In this document: piece by piece, positions 6,812-13,968 of the stretch
Layout of the letters: each line of letters opens with the position of its first letter
How positions within the stretch are numbered: position 1 is the stretch's first letter
Assembly: GCA_025354965.1 (NCBI GenBank)
Contig: JANXLW010000113.1
Coordinates: 1 to 13,968 of the forward strand
Length of the DNA: 13,968 bases
From: Betaproteobacteria bacterium
Lineage (GTDB): Bacteria > Pseudomonadota > Gammaproteobacteria > Burkholderiales > Burkholderiaceae_C
Direction: 5' to 3'
The notes under the pieces: generated by a model
Seen by the model: only the letters and a program-made list of their open reading frames with translations
Database searches by the model: none
What the model was told of the DNA's origin: nothing
Made by a program: the position numbers and the translations under genes

Positions 6812-8181
6812 CCAAGAAGACTGAAATCAAGATCCTCACGCCTGTGGGCATGCTCGGCTATGGGATCCCCGAAGCCGAGTTCTGGCGCGGCATCGACGCA
6901 GGCGCTGACGCTGTGGTGGTGGATGCGGGATCGACCGACCCTGGCCCCTATCTGCTGGGCCTCGGCAAGATGATCGTTGCTGAAAGTGCGCTCGAGCGCG
7001 ACCTCCGCTTGATCCTTGCCGGCTGCGACAAAAACAAGATCCCTCTCCTGCTGGGTTCTGCGGGAGGACCGGGCATCGCAAAGCACGTCGACGAGACGAT
7101 CGAGATCATTCGTCGCATCGCGAAGGACAAGGGCTACAAGCTCAAGGTCGCGGGCATCTATGCCGACGTCAAGCCCGAATTGGTCTGTGACCGCTTTGAA
7201 GCCGGTCGCGTCACATCCTGCGCCTCCGCACCGCCCGCCACCAAACACGACATCGAGGTGTCGGAACACATCGTCGCGCAGATGGGCGTCGAACCGATTC
7301 TGGCGGTTTTGCGAGAGCATCCCGACGTAAACGTGGTCGTCGCAGGTCGCGCTTACGACCCAGCGCCCTACGCCGCTTTCTGCATGTTTCACGGCATCGA
7401 AGACCCGGGCATTTTTTGGCACATGGGCAAGATCATGGAGTGCGGCGCCAATTGCGCAGAACCCAAGGGCAAGGTGATTCTGGCCACGATCCGCCAGGAC
7501 AGTTTTGACCTCGAGCCCATGAGCCCGACCGAGCGCTGCACGCCCTTGTCCGTTGCCGCGCATACGCTGTACGAGAAGACGCGACCAGACCTGCTGTCCG
7601 GTCCTGGTGGTGTGCTGGATCTGAACGGCGCGCAATACGTGCAGCTGAACGACCGAACCGTGCGCGTCAGCGGCAGCGTGTTTCGCCCGACACCCAAATA
7701 CCTGGTCAAGCTCGAAGGCGCCGCGATCGCCGGACAACGCACCATCTTCATGGGCGGCGTCCGTGACCCGATCCTGATCGGCCAGATCGACACTTTTCTT
7801 GAAGCATTGAAGAAACGTCTGAACGGCGTTTATCCCGAGTTGCGTTCGGGCGAAGCGCAGATCAACTTTCACGTCTACGGCAAGAACGGCGTGATGGGCG
7901 CCCTGGAGCCGGAGAAAGATTTTGTGCCGCTTGAAATCGGTATCCTGGGCGAGGTCACCGCGCCGACGCAGGATCTGGCCACCGCGATCTGCAGCAACGC
8001 GCGCATCGGCGTGCTGCACATGCCGTACCCCGGCCAGATGGCGACTGCGGGAAATTTCGCCCTGCCGCTCAATCCGATGGAAAACCCGATCGGACCCGTG
8101 TGCCGCTTTTCGCTCTACCACCTGATGGAAGTCGAATCGCCGCTTGAACTCTTTCCCTACCGCATCGAGGAAGTGGCATGA
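6808..8181 (+). CDS. AtuA-like protein (DUF1446, acyclic terpene utilisation family)
   Basis: A 457-residue member of the family named after AtuA of the Pseudomonas acyclic-terpene pathway; the biochemical activity of the family is not established as far as I know. Conserved stretches are VVVDAGSTDPGPYLLG (about 36-51), LLLGSAGGPG (about 80-89), VVVAGRAYDPAPYAAF (about 176-191), HMGKIMECGA (about 205-214) and the C-terminal PFAM-typical segment around GILGEVTAPTQDLA. There is no signal peptide, so it is cytoplasmic. It overlaps LLM1 by ATGA at its start and DUF4387 by ATGA at its end, so the three proteins are probably made together. In related clusters DUF1446 and DUF4387 occur as a pair and are probably subunits or domains of one enzyme. 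It probably acts on the oxygenated product or its acyl derivative; this is inference. Confidence 0.9.
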   Translation: MTKKTEIKILTPVGMLGYGIPEAEFWRGIDAGADAVVVDAGSTDPGPYLLGLGKMIVAESALERDLRLILAGCDKNKIPLLLGSAGGPGIAKHVDETIEIIRRIAKDKGYKLKVAGIYADVKPELVCDRFEAGRVTSCASAPPATKHDIEVSEHIVAQMGVEPILAVLREHPDVNVVVAGRAYDPAPYAAFCMFHGIEDPGIFWHMGKIMECGANCAEPKGKVILATIRQDSFDLEPMSPTERCTPLSVAAHTLYEKTRPDLLSGPGGVLDLNGAQYVQLNDRTVRVSGSVFRPTPKYLVKLEGAAIAGQRTIFMGGVRDPILIGQIDTFLEALKKRLNGVYPELRSGEAQINFHVYGKNGVMGALEPEKDFVPLEIGILGEVTAPTQDLATAICSNARIGVLHMPYPGQMATAGNFALPLNPMENPIGPVCRFSLYHLMEVESPLELFPYRIEEVA

Positions 8182-8501
8182 CGCAACTGAAAGACCTAGC
8201 TCAGGTCATCCGCAGCAAGAATTCCGGCCCGTTCGAAATCACCTTCGATGTGATGTTCAAGGATGCTTCGACCTACCGGCTCGTCGAGGCAAGCGGCGTG
8301 CTGAATCACGAGCTGATTTGCCACCTGTATGGAGTTAAAAGAGAAGACATCGTCGCGTTGCTGTTCTTCAAGCCCGCTCAGGCCTTCAAGTTCACGCTGA
8401 AGCGCAACTGGGCACAGGGCAGCATCAACGAACGCGACACCTTCGGCGCGCAGCAGCATGCGCCCCTCATGACGATCGAAATTCCAATGGGATCCAGATG
8501 A
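8178..8501 (+). CDS. DUF4387 family protein, partner of the AtuA-like protein
   Basis: A 107-residue small protein matching the DUF4387 pattern: LAQVIRSKNSGPFEITFDVMF (about 7-27), a helix with YRLVEASGVLNHELICHLYGV (about 33-53), and RDTFGAQQHAPLMTIEIP near the C-terminus (about 86-103). The family has no assigned reaction. It is usually adjacent or fused to DUF1446 proteins, as here. The start overlaps the previous stop (ATGA at 8178-8181) and Bug 2 begins 1 nt after its stop, so its dose is set by coupling. Its small size and invariant GAQQHAP stretch suggest it contributes catalytic residues or an interface to the DUF1446 subunit. Confidence 0.88.
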   Translation: MTQLKDLAQVIRSKNSGPFEITFDVMFKDASTYRLVEASGVLNHELICHLYGVKREDIVALLFFKPAQAFKFTLKRNWAQGSINERDTFGAQQHAPLMTIEIPMGSR

Positions 8502-8502
8502 C

Positions 8503-9480
8503 ATGAATGCGACGCGCGTTCGCTGCATTTTTGCCGCCCTAGCGCTAACGGGGGGCAGCATTTTGCCAATTTCCGCGACGGCCGAATTTCCCGACAAGCC
8601 GATCCGCCTCATCGTGCCCTATGCGCCTGGCGGGGGCAGCGATACGCTCGCAAGACAACTGGCCGAGCGACTGCGCCCGCGCCTCGGTCAGCCGATCGTG
8701 GTCGAAAACAAGGTCGGTGCCAACGGCATCATCGGCACCGACTACGTCGCAAAGTCGCCGGCCGACGGCTACACCTACCTGTGGGTCGTCGGCTCGCACT
8801 ACATCAACCCGCTCGTGACACCCAAGATGCCATACCACGCCTTGAATGATTTCACCGGCGTCACGACGGTCGCTGTCTCACCCTCTGTGATGGTGGTCAA
8901 GGCCGACTTCTCTGCAAACACGGTTCCTGAACTGGTTGCTTTGATGCGGCAGAATGACGGGCGCATCTGGACGTATGGCAGCTCTGAAAGCTCCTCGCGG
9001 CTGTCCGGCGCAAAGCTCATGAAGTCGCAGGGTGTCGAGGCGGTTCATATTGCCTACAAGGGAGGAGCCGAAGTGGTCGCCGCCATCGCCGGGGGCACCG
9101 TTTCTACTGGCTTCGTGAGCGTCGCGACGGCGCGGCAACTGATCGCTGGAGGTCGCCTCAAGGCTCTGGCGGTAACGGGAGCGAAGCGCGCGCCCGGTCT
9201 GCCGGAGGTTCGGACCTTCGTCGAGTCCGGAATCAGGGGCTTCGATCAGGCCACTACGACGTTCATGCTGTTGGCGCCGAAAGGCACCCCCGCTGTCGCG
9301 CTCGAACGCTTGCAAAAAGAGGTTGCCGGCGTACTGCACGAACCTGGAATGCAGGCGGTACTCGCCACCGTCGATGCCGTTGGCGTGGGCAACTCAACGG
9401 CGGACTTCAACAAGCAGATGGTTCGCGACTACGACTACTGGACGCGCGCCGGCCAGGATGCCGGTCTCAAGGTCGAGTAA
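8503..9480 (+). CDS. Bug/TctC-family periplasmic solute receptor 2
   Basis: A 325-residue Bug receptor with a Sec-type signal peptide ending near residue 27 (ISATA then EFPDKP). Landmarks are IRLIVPYAPGGGSDTLAR (about 34-51), VVENKVGANG (about 66-75) and SPADGYTYLWV (about 85-95), then HIAYKGGAEVVAAIAGG and the closing WTRAGQDAGLKVE. The PYAPGGGSD loop differs from the GFPAGQSSD/STD loop of Bugs 1 and 3, so it belongs to a different subgroup and may bind a different ligand. It sits 1 nt after DUF4387 with no separate ribosome site of note, so it is co-translated with the enzyme pair. MmgE/PrpD follows after 47 bp. Confidence 0.92.
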   Translation: MNATRVRCIFAALALTGGSILPISATAEFPDKPIRLIVPYAPGGGSDTLARQLAERLRPRLGQPIVVENKVGANGIIGTDYVAKSPADGYTYLWVVGSHYINPLVTPKMPYHALNDFTGVTTVAVSPSVMVVKADFSANTVPELVALMRQNDGRIWTYGSSESSSRLSGAKLMKSQGVEAVHIAYKGGAEVVAAIAGGTVSTGFVSVATARQLIAGGRLKALAVTGAKRAPGLPEVRTFVESGIRGFDQATTTFMLLAPKGTPAVALERLQKEVAGVLHEPGMQAVLATVDAVGVGNSTADFNKQMVRDYDYWTRAGQDAGLKVE

Positions 9481-9527
9481 GACCGTTTCTACCCCAATCA
9501 ACCCTTCTACGCCGAGTTTAAAAAACC

Positions 9528-10937
9528 ATGAACGCAACCAGTCAAACCCAAATCAATGCGCTCGCGCAAACCGAATCTGAAAAAATCGCGCAGTTTGCGC
9601 TGAACCTGAAACTTGATGACGTCCCGGCCGATGTCATGACGCTGGCCAAAGAGCACTTTCTCGATGTCATCGGCATCGCCCTGGCGTCTTCCCAATTCGA
9701 TATCGGCCAGTCCGTGCTGCAGGGCGCTCGGGAGCTGGGGAGCGGCGATGACGCAATGGCCATCGGCAGTGGCGTGCGGCTGCCGGCCGCATCTGCCGCA
9801 TTGGTCAACGGCGTACTCGCCCATGCGCTGGACTTCGACGACACCCATATCGGCGCCATCTACCATGCAAGTGCTCAGGCTATGGCAGCTTCGGTCGCAG
9901 CAGGGCAAGCCAACAAATCGACTGGCGAAGAGGTCCTTCTCGCTTTCATCGCAGCACTGGAGATAGGTTGCCGGCTTGCGACAGTCGGCGCGCCGGACTT
10001 TCACAACCGCGGCTTCCATCCGACCGCTCTGTGCGGCACGTTTGCAGCGGCGGCAGCGGCAGGACGTCTCTACAAGGTCGACCACAAGTCATTGGTTTCG
10101 TCACTGGGCCTTTGCGGCAGCCAGGCCTCAGGCATCCTGATCGGTGGCATCTCGTGGCTAAAGCGCTTGCACCCTGGCTGGTCTGCGCACAGCGCACTCG
10201 CGGCAGTGGCCCTTGGCCGTGCCGGCTTCCTTGGACCGAACACCGTCTTCGAGGCGGCCAAGGGTGGCTTCTACTTCACGCACATCCAGCGCATTCCTGA
10301 AGGCGACAAGCTGCCTAGTTTTGGCCTGGGCGAGCCGCAACAAAACTGGCAAACGCTGGGCATCGCGCTCAAGCCGTATCCGTGCTGTCACTTTATTCAT
10401 GCATTTGTGGACGCGGCACTAGCGCTTCGCGGCCAATTTGAACTGAACGAGATCGAGCGCATCGAGTGCCCGTTGACGGCCGATTTGCACAAGATGGTGG
10501 CGCTGCCGCGTGACGCATGCATCAAGCCCTCCATCCCCTATCGCGCACTGTTCAGTGTTCAGTATGTGGTTGCCCTCGCATTGGTCAGAGGGCGGGTGGA
10601 CATTGCAGCGTTCCATGATGAACCGCTCGACTCACCGGACGTTCTTGAAATCGCCGAGAAAACGTTCTGCATTGACGATCCAGCCAGCGATTTCCCGCTG
10701 CACTTTCCAGGAGAGGTCATTGTTCATCTGAAAGATGGCTGCGTTGTGCGTTGCCGCAAGCCGGCGAGCCTTGGTACGGCCGACGTGCCACTTTCGAGCG
10801 CTGCGCTCAAGGCGAAGTTCATGACCAACGCGACGCGCGCCATCACACCCCGCGCTGCCGAGGAACTGATCGCCAAGGTGCTGAACCTGGAAACTGCGTC
10901 TTCGCTTGACGAAATTATGGCGCTCTGCGTCGTCTGA
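9528..10937 (+). CDS. MmgE/PrpD family protein
   Basis: A 469-residue MmgE/PrpD protein. The family includes 2-methylcitrate dehydratase, cis-aconitate decarboxylase and iminodisuccinate epimerase, and acts on tri- and dicarboxylic acids. Signatures are NGVLAHALDFDDTH (about 94-107), RGFHPTALCGTFAAAAAAGRL (about 161-181), then KRLHPGWSAHSA (about 212-223) and KPYPCCHFIHAFVDA (about 282-296, the conserved Lys-Pro-Tyr region). The C-terminal lid domain is complete. There are no other propionate-pathway genes here, so the gene should not be called prpD; a dehydratase, decarboxylase or epimerase on a pathway acid is more likely. The start ATG has a poor ribosome site (an A-rich run upstream). A 77-bp gap follows before Bug 3. 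Confidence 0.92.
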   Translation: MNATSQTQINALAQTESEKIAQFALNLKLDDVPADVMTLAKEHFLDVIGIALASSQFDIGQSVLQGARELGSGDDAMAIGSGVRLPAASAALVNGVLAHALDFDDTHIGAIYHASAQAMAASVAAGQANKSTGEEVLLAFIAALEIGCRLATVGAPDFHNRGFHPTALCGTFAAAAAAGRLYKVDHKSLVSSLGLCGSQASGILIGGISWLKRLHPGWSAHSALAAVALGRAGFLGPNTVFEAAKGGFYFTHIQRIPEGDKLPSFGLGEPQQNWQTLGIALKPYPCCHFIHAFVDAALALRGQFELNEIERIECPLTADLHKMVALPRDACIKPSIPYRALFSVQYVVALALVRGRVDIAAFHDEPLDSPDVLEIAEKTFCIDDPASDFPLHFPGEVIVHLKDGCVVRCRKPASLGTADVPLSSAALKAKFMTNATRAITPRAAEELIAKVLNLETASSLDEIMALCVV

Positions 10938-11014
10938 GGCTTGTCGTTAGGACTTACTGCGGGCCAGATTCAGACATTCCCATTTGTCAATTCACATACG
11001 CGCTTGGAGGAAAC

Positions 11015-11995
11015 ATGCACAGGAGACAACTCTCAAAAATTTTGGCGGGTGCTGCAATTCTGACCACCCTGGCTCAGGTTGGTTACTCCCAAGAACGGTT
11101 TCCCAGCCGCCCTATTCGCCTCATTGTTGGCTTTCCCGCCGGGCAGTCCTCTGACGTGGGTGCGCGGATCGTTTCGGCGAAGCTCAGCGAGGAGCTGGGG
11201 CAACCGGTGATCGTTGACAACAAGCCGGGCGCCTCTGGGATCATCGCGCACGAATTCGTCAAAAAGTCCGCGCCGGACGGATACACGTTGCTTCTCACTT
11301 CTACAGCACCGCTGGCTATCAATCCTTTTCTGTTTCACAAAATCCCTTACGATTCATCCAAGGACTTCACGCCGATCGTTCTCATCAACACCAGTCCCAT
11401 GTTTCTGGTGACAGCGACCGAATCGCCGTTCAACACCCTTCACGAGTTCATTGACTATACGAAGGCGAACCCAGGTAAGGTGTCGTACGGTTCAAGCGGC
11501 AGCGGCACCACCGGCCACATTGCGATGGAAATGCTAAAGAGCGAGACCGGACTCAATGCTGCGCATATCCCATACAAAGGGTCGAGCGGGCTCATCACCG
11601 ACCTCATTGGCGGGCGCGTGCAAGTCGGATTTGATGCGGCGAGCTCCATTGCGCCGATGCTCAGCGCAGGCAAAGTCAAGGCGCTGGCAGCGAGCAGTGG
11701 CGAGCGCACCTCGCGTTTCCCAAAGGTTCCTACTGTCGCCGAGCAAGGCGTTCCGAATTACCAGGCCCTGACATGGGCCGGCTTGGTTGGCCCAGCTGGA
11801 ATGCCGCCCGCAGTGGTCGAGCAATTGAACGCCGCTGTGAACCGCTCGCTGAAGAACCCTCAAGTGCAGAAGCACTATGAAAGTGTCGGCGCGGTCGTCA
11901 ACGGTGGGACAGCCGCCAGCTTCAATCAACTGATTAGTCAAGAACTCAAGCGCTGGGGCCCCGCAGTGAAGGCGTCAGGCGCGCAACTGGATTGA
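11015..11995 (+). CDS. Bug/TctC-family periplasmic solute receptor 3
   Basis: A 326-residue Bug receptor closely related to Bug 1, with the same length, GFPAGQSSD (about 39-47), DNKPGASGII, SAPDGYTLLL (about 85-94), INPFLFHKIPYD, then VSYGSSGSGTTGHIAMEML and HIPYKGSS. The N-terminus MHRRQLSKILAGAAILTTLAQVGYSQ is a signal peptide with a twin arginine. GGAGG 6 nt before the ATG is the best ribosome site on the plus strand here. LLM2 starts 44 nt after the stop, repeating the Bug 1-LLM1 order and suggesting the pair was duplicated as a unit. Confidence 0.93.
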   Translation: MHRRQLSKILAGAAILTTLAQVGYSQERFPSRPIRLIVGFPAGQSSDVGARIVSAKLSEELGQPVIVDNKPGASGIIAHEFVKKSAPDGYTLLLTSTAPLAINPFLFHKIPYDSSKDFTPIVLINTSPMFLVTATESPFNTLHEFIDYTKANPGKVSYGSSGSGTTGHIAMEMLKSETGLNAAHIPYKGSSGLITDLIGGRVQVGFDAASSIAPMLSAGKVKALAASSGERTSRFPKVPTVAEQGVPNYQALTWAGLVGPAGMPPAVVEQLNAAVNRSLKNPQVQKHYESVGAVVNGGTAASFNQLISQELKRWGPAVKASGAQLD

Positions 11996-12039
11996 CGGCC
12001 CTACCGTCGGCCCATCTCCCACAACTTCAAAGGATTCCT

Positions 12040-13413
12040 GTGCCCAAATCGCAGCGACAGATGAGTTTGATTGCATTCATGCAGGCCCAAAATTGCTCCA
12101 ACTACGTTGGCTCATGGCGCCATCCAGCGAGCATGAGCGACTTCATGACACCTGCCTACTACCAGCGAATCGCCAGGACACTGGAGGACGCCAAGTTCGA
12201 CATGGCGTTCTTCGACGACCGCTTGGCAATGCCCGACATCTACGGCGACGATCACCGCGAGACAGTTGCCCACGGCGTGCGAGCCGTAAAGCTCGATCCA
12301 ACGACCGTGTTAATGACCATGGCAGCTGTCACGTCCAAGCTCGGCCTTGGTGCGACATACTCTACGACTTACTATGAGCCGTTCCACGTTGCCCGCTTGT
12401 TTGCGACGCTGGATCTGATGACCGCGGGACGCGTTGCTTGGAACGTTGTCACGTCGCTGAACGACTCCGAGGCGGCAAATTTTGGCTATGACGAACACCT
12501 CGAGCATGACTTACGGTACAACCGCGCCGACGAATTTCTGGAGGTTGTCACGGGCCATTGGGCCTCTTGGGAAGATGACGCCCTAATCCTTGACAAGGTA
12601 GGAGATCGTTTTGCCGATCCAAACAAAGTTCATCGCCTGGACCACAAGGGTGCCTACTTCCGCTCAAAAGGCCCCCTGCCTGTGCCGCGCTCCGCGCAGG
12701 GCCAGCCTGTTTTGCTCCAGGCAGGCCAAAGTGGCCGCGGGATTGCATTCGCAGCGCGATGGGCGGAACTCGTCTTTGCCTCGTACTCCTCCCTTGACGC
12801 GGGGCGCAAACAATATAGCGCCTTGAAAACCGCCATCGAGAATGCGGGGCGCAATCCAGAGTCGGTGAAGATCGCTCCCGCGGTCAAGATTATCGTGGCC
12901 GAAACAGCCTCTCAAGCTAAGGAGCAACATGATCTCACTGCGTCGCTCGCGAAGCCTATTGACGCGCTTGCGCTGCTTTGCGAGGTACTCAATGTCGACT
13001 TCTCCAAGCGTCCCTATGATGAACCGTTCAGCGATGCCGACCTTGCCTCCGTTTCATGGCATAGCTTGCGGGACAAGGTGATCGCAAAGAGCGGAAAGAA
13101 AAACCCTTCGGTTCGGGATTTCGTTGAGGCATCCGGTCGTGGCACGCTGGCAGAGAGCACCACTTTTGTAGGCACCGCCAGCCAGGTGGCAGATGAGATG
13201 GAGGAATACTTCAAGCAGGCATGCGATGGATTTGTAATCTCGGCGACGGAAGTCCCGGGCACCTACGAAGACGTCGCCCGTCTGCTCGTGCCCGAGCTTC
13301 AGCGGCGCGGCCTTTTCAGAAGCGAGTACCCGGGCAACACACTGCGTGACACATTAGGCGTTGGAAAGCACTGTGCCGCACGAACCGGTATGAAGCCTTC
13401 ACGCGAGGATTGA
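12040..13413 (+). CDS. LLM-class FMN-dependent monooxygenase 2 (paralogue of LLM1)
   Basis: A 457-residue luciferase-like monooxygenase of the NtaA/SnaA/DszA group, strongly similar to LLM1 along its whole length. MSLIAFMQAQNC, FDDRLAMPDIYGDD, STTYYEPFHVARLFATLD, SLNDSEAANFG, GPLPVPRSAQG and AKSGKKNPSVRDFVEASGRGT are all shared. The start is a GTG at 12040 with AAAGGA 5 nt upstream, giving MPKSQRQMSLIAF, which matches the LLM1 start. The frame stays open back to a TTG at 11992, but that overlaps the Bug 3 stop and has no ribosome site. Differences gather in the middle and C-terminal parts (LDAGRKQYSALKTAIENAG, ATEVPGTYEDVARLL), where substrate or partner specificity may have diverged. The C-terminal tail is unrelated to that of LLM1. 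No DUF1446 gene follows. Confidence 0.92.
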   Translation: MPKSQRQMSLIAFMQAQNCSNYVGSWRHPASMSDFMTPAYYQRIARTLEDAKFDMAFFDDRLAMPDIYGDDHRETVAHGVRAVKLDPTTVLMTMAAVTSKLGLGATYSTTYYEPFHVARLFATLDLMTAGRVAWNVVTSLNDSEAANFGYDEHLEHDLRYNRADEFLEVVTGHWASWEDDALILDKVGDRFADPNKVHRLDHKGAYFRSKGPLPVPRSAQGQPVLLQAGQSGRGIAFAARWAELVFASYSSLDAGRKQYSALKTAIENAGRNPESVKIAPAVKIIVAETASQAKEQHDLTASLAKPIDALALLCEVLNVDFSKRPYDEPFSDADLASVSWHSLRDKVIAKSGKKNPSVRDFVEASGRGTLAESTTFVGTASQVADEMEEYFKQACDGFVISATEVPGTYEDVARLLVPELQRRGLFRSEYPGNTLRDTLGVGKHCAARTGMKPSRED

Positions 13414-13619
13414 TCGTCTTAGCAGGATGCGGAACTACTCCCCTTCAAGGCGAGCCATCTCTTTCGGCGAGGATCGCCTTTTCACGTGGTGCGTCGATCA
13501 GCGATTTCGGAAGCCGCTTTCGCGGATTCGAGGGTGTTTTGCTGGCCTGTGGGTGCCTCAGGGGACCCTGCGGACGGATTTGTCCCACGAACACATACGC
13601 GTCAAGTTGCAGTCCGTGA
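13414..13619. other. gap without a recognisable gene
   Basis: About 200 bp between LLM2 and the Bug remnant. Short frames on both strands are open, including a minus-strand stretch reading LDAYVFVGQIRPQGP, but none has a start with a ribosome site or a family I recognise. Small GC hairpins such as CAGGG-GA-CCCTG (13559-13570) lack a T-run. It may be decayed coding sequence belonging to the Bug remnant. Confidence 0.4.
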
Positions 13620-13826
13620 TCGAGATCGGCGCCCGATGGCTACACAATGCTGTTCGAGGCGCCTTCTATCCTGATGATGAAGTATCAACGTAGCCTCAAG
13701 GGCATCGATCCAATCACCCGCCTGACGCCCCCGACAGCGGTGGCAACTTCGCCGACCGACCTGGTGATAACGGGCACCTTGCCCGCAAAAACGTTGCCGG
13801 ACCACATTGCCTGTAGCCGCGCCAAG
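13620..13826 (+). pseudogene. Bug/TctC receptor remnant
   Basis: One frame reads SAPDGYTMLFEAPS, then a diverged stretch, ITRLTPPTAVATSPTDLVI and LPAKTLPDHIA. This matches the middle of a Bug receptor, where the family has S-A/P-DGYTLL, Y..L.. D....TP V..VATSP..LVV and LPAK(S/T)....IA. An in-frame stop at 13617-13619 precedes it and the frame stops after HIY at 13853. The signal peptide, N-terminal lobe and the C-terminal half are absent. It is the core fragment of a fourth receptor, left behind after deletion, next to the LLM2 gene where the operon might once have continued. Confidence 0.7.
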
Positions 13827-13910
13827 TCTAGTGTAGTGTTGCATATATATTGAACTATTGTCAGTTGTCCTGATCTTACCCTGAACATTGCAGTTTCGAG
13901 GGGTATCCGA

Positions 13911-13968
13911 ATGAACAATCGCAGGGTAGTAGTCGAATTTGGCCAGGATGACCTGGAGACTTTGCTTC
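13911..13968 (+). CDS. start of an unidentified gene, cut by the window end
   Basis: An ATG at 13911 with GAGGGG 7 nt upstream opens 19 codons reading MNNRRVVVEFGQDDLETLL and runs off the window. The ~80 bp before it are AT-richer (CATATATATTGAAC near 13840), a plausible promoter. The fragment is too short to name; no function is claimed. Confidence 0.5.
   Translation, partial: MNNRRVVVEFGQDDLETLL

Noticed and set aside
6748..8121. 457-codon open frame on the minus strand
   Set aside because: It is antisense to the AtuA-like gene, which is conserved and coupled to its neighbours. The antisense protein is rich in His, Arg and Asp, typical of a shadow frame.
9528..10937. Calling the MmgE/PrpD gene prpD (2-methylcitrate dehydratase)
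   Set aside because: No prpB, prpC or acnD-type neighbour is present, and the family has several activities, so the specific name is unsupported.
13559..13570. Terminator after LLM2
   Set aside because: The CAGGG-GA-CCCTG hairpin has a 2-nt loop, a 5-bp stem and no T-run.

Overview
The window looks like accessory chromosome from a high-GC betaproteobacterium of the order Burkholderiales (Comamonadaceae or Alcaligenaceae type). The main reason is three Bug/TctC periplasmic solute receptors plus a remnant of a fourth, a family greatly expanded in that order. GC-rich codon use, LysR control and the AtuA-like/DUF4387/MmgE-PrpD catabolic genes fit as well. No tRNA, rRNA, CRISPR array, transposase or integrase was seen.

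Layout. Positions 1-524 hold a ~100 bp imperfect palindrome whose arms resemble DnaA boxes, then a decayed dodecin (flavin-storage protein) gene. Positions 525-4239 are on the minus strand. In transcription order they are a LysR regulator, a flavin reductase fused to an IclR-type ligand-binding domain, a broken ribB-like riboflavin-precursor gene, and a probable Tat-exported alpha/beta hydrolase. From 4396 everything is on the plus strand: Bug receptor 1, an NtaA/SnaA/DszA-type FMN monooxygenase (LLM1), an AtuA-like protein (DUF1446), DUF4387, Bug receptor 2, MmgE/PrpD, Bug receptor 3 and a second near-duplicate monooxygenase (LLM2). After LLM2 come a Bug remnant and the first 19 codons of an unidentified gene.

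How the genes may work together. The flavin reductase could supply reduced FMN to the two class-C monooxygenases, making a two-component oxygenase set. Bug proteins would bind a carboxylated substrate in the periplasm. The DUF1446/DUF4387 pair and the MmgE/PrpD protein would act on the product. LLM1, DUF1446 and DUF4387 are joined by ATGA stop/start overlaps and Bug 2 follows after 1 nt, so they are probably one translationally coupled operon. A perfect 7-8-7 inverted repeat with T-N11-A geometry lies upstream of the flavin reductase and is a good candidate LysR site. The substrate cannot be read from the sequence.

Two themes stand out. First, a Bug-monooxygenase pair occurs twice around the AtuA-like core, with no permease genes in view. 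Second, flavin chemistry recurs: FMN oxygenases, a flavin reductase with a ligand-sensing domain, a broken ribB and a broken dodecin, so the two flavin-supply genes have decayed while the consumers remain open.
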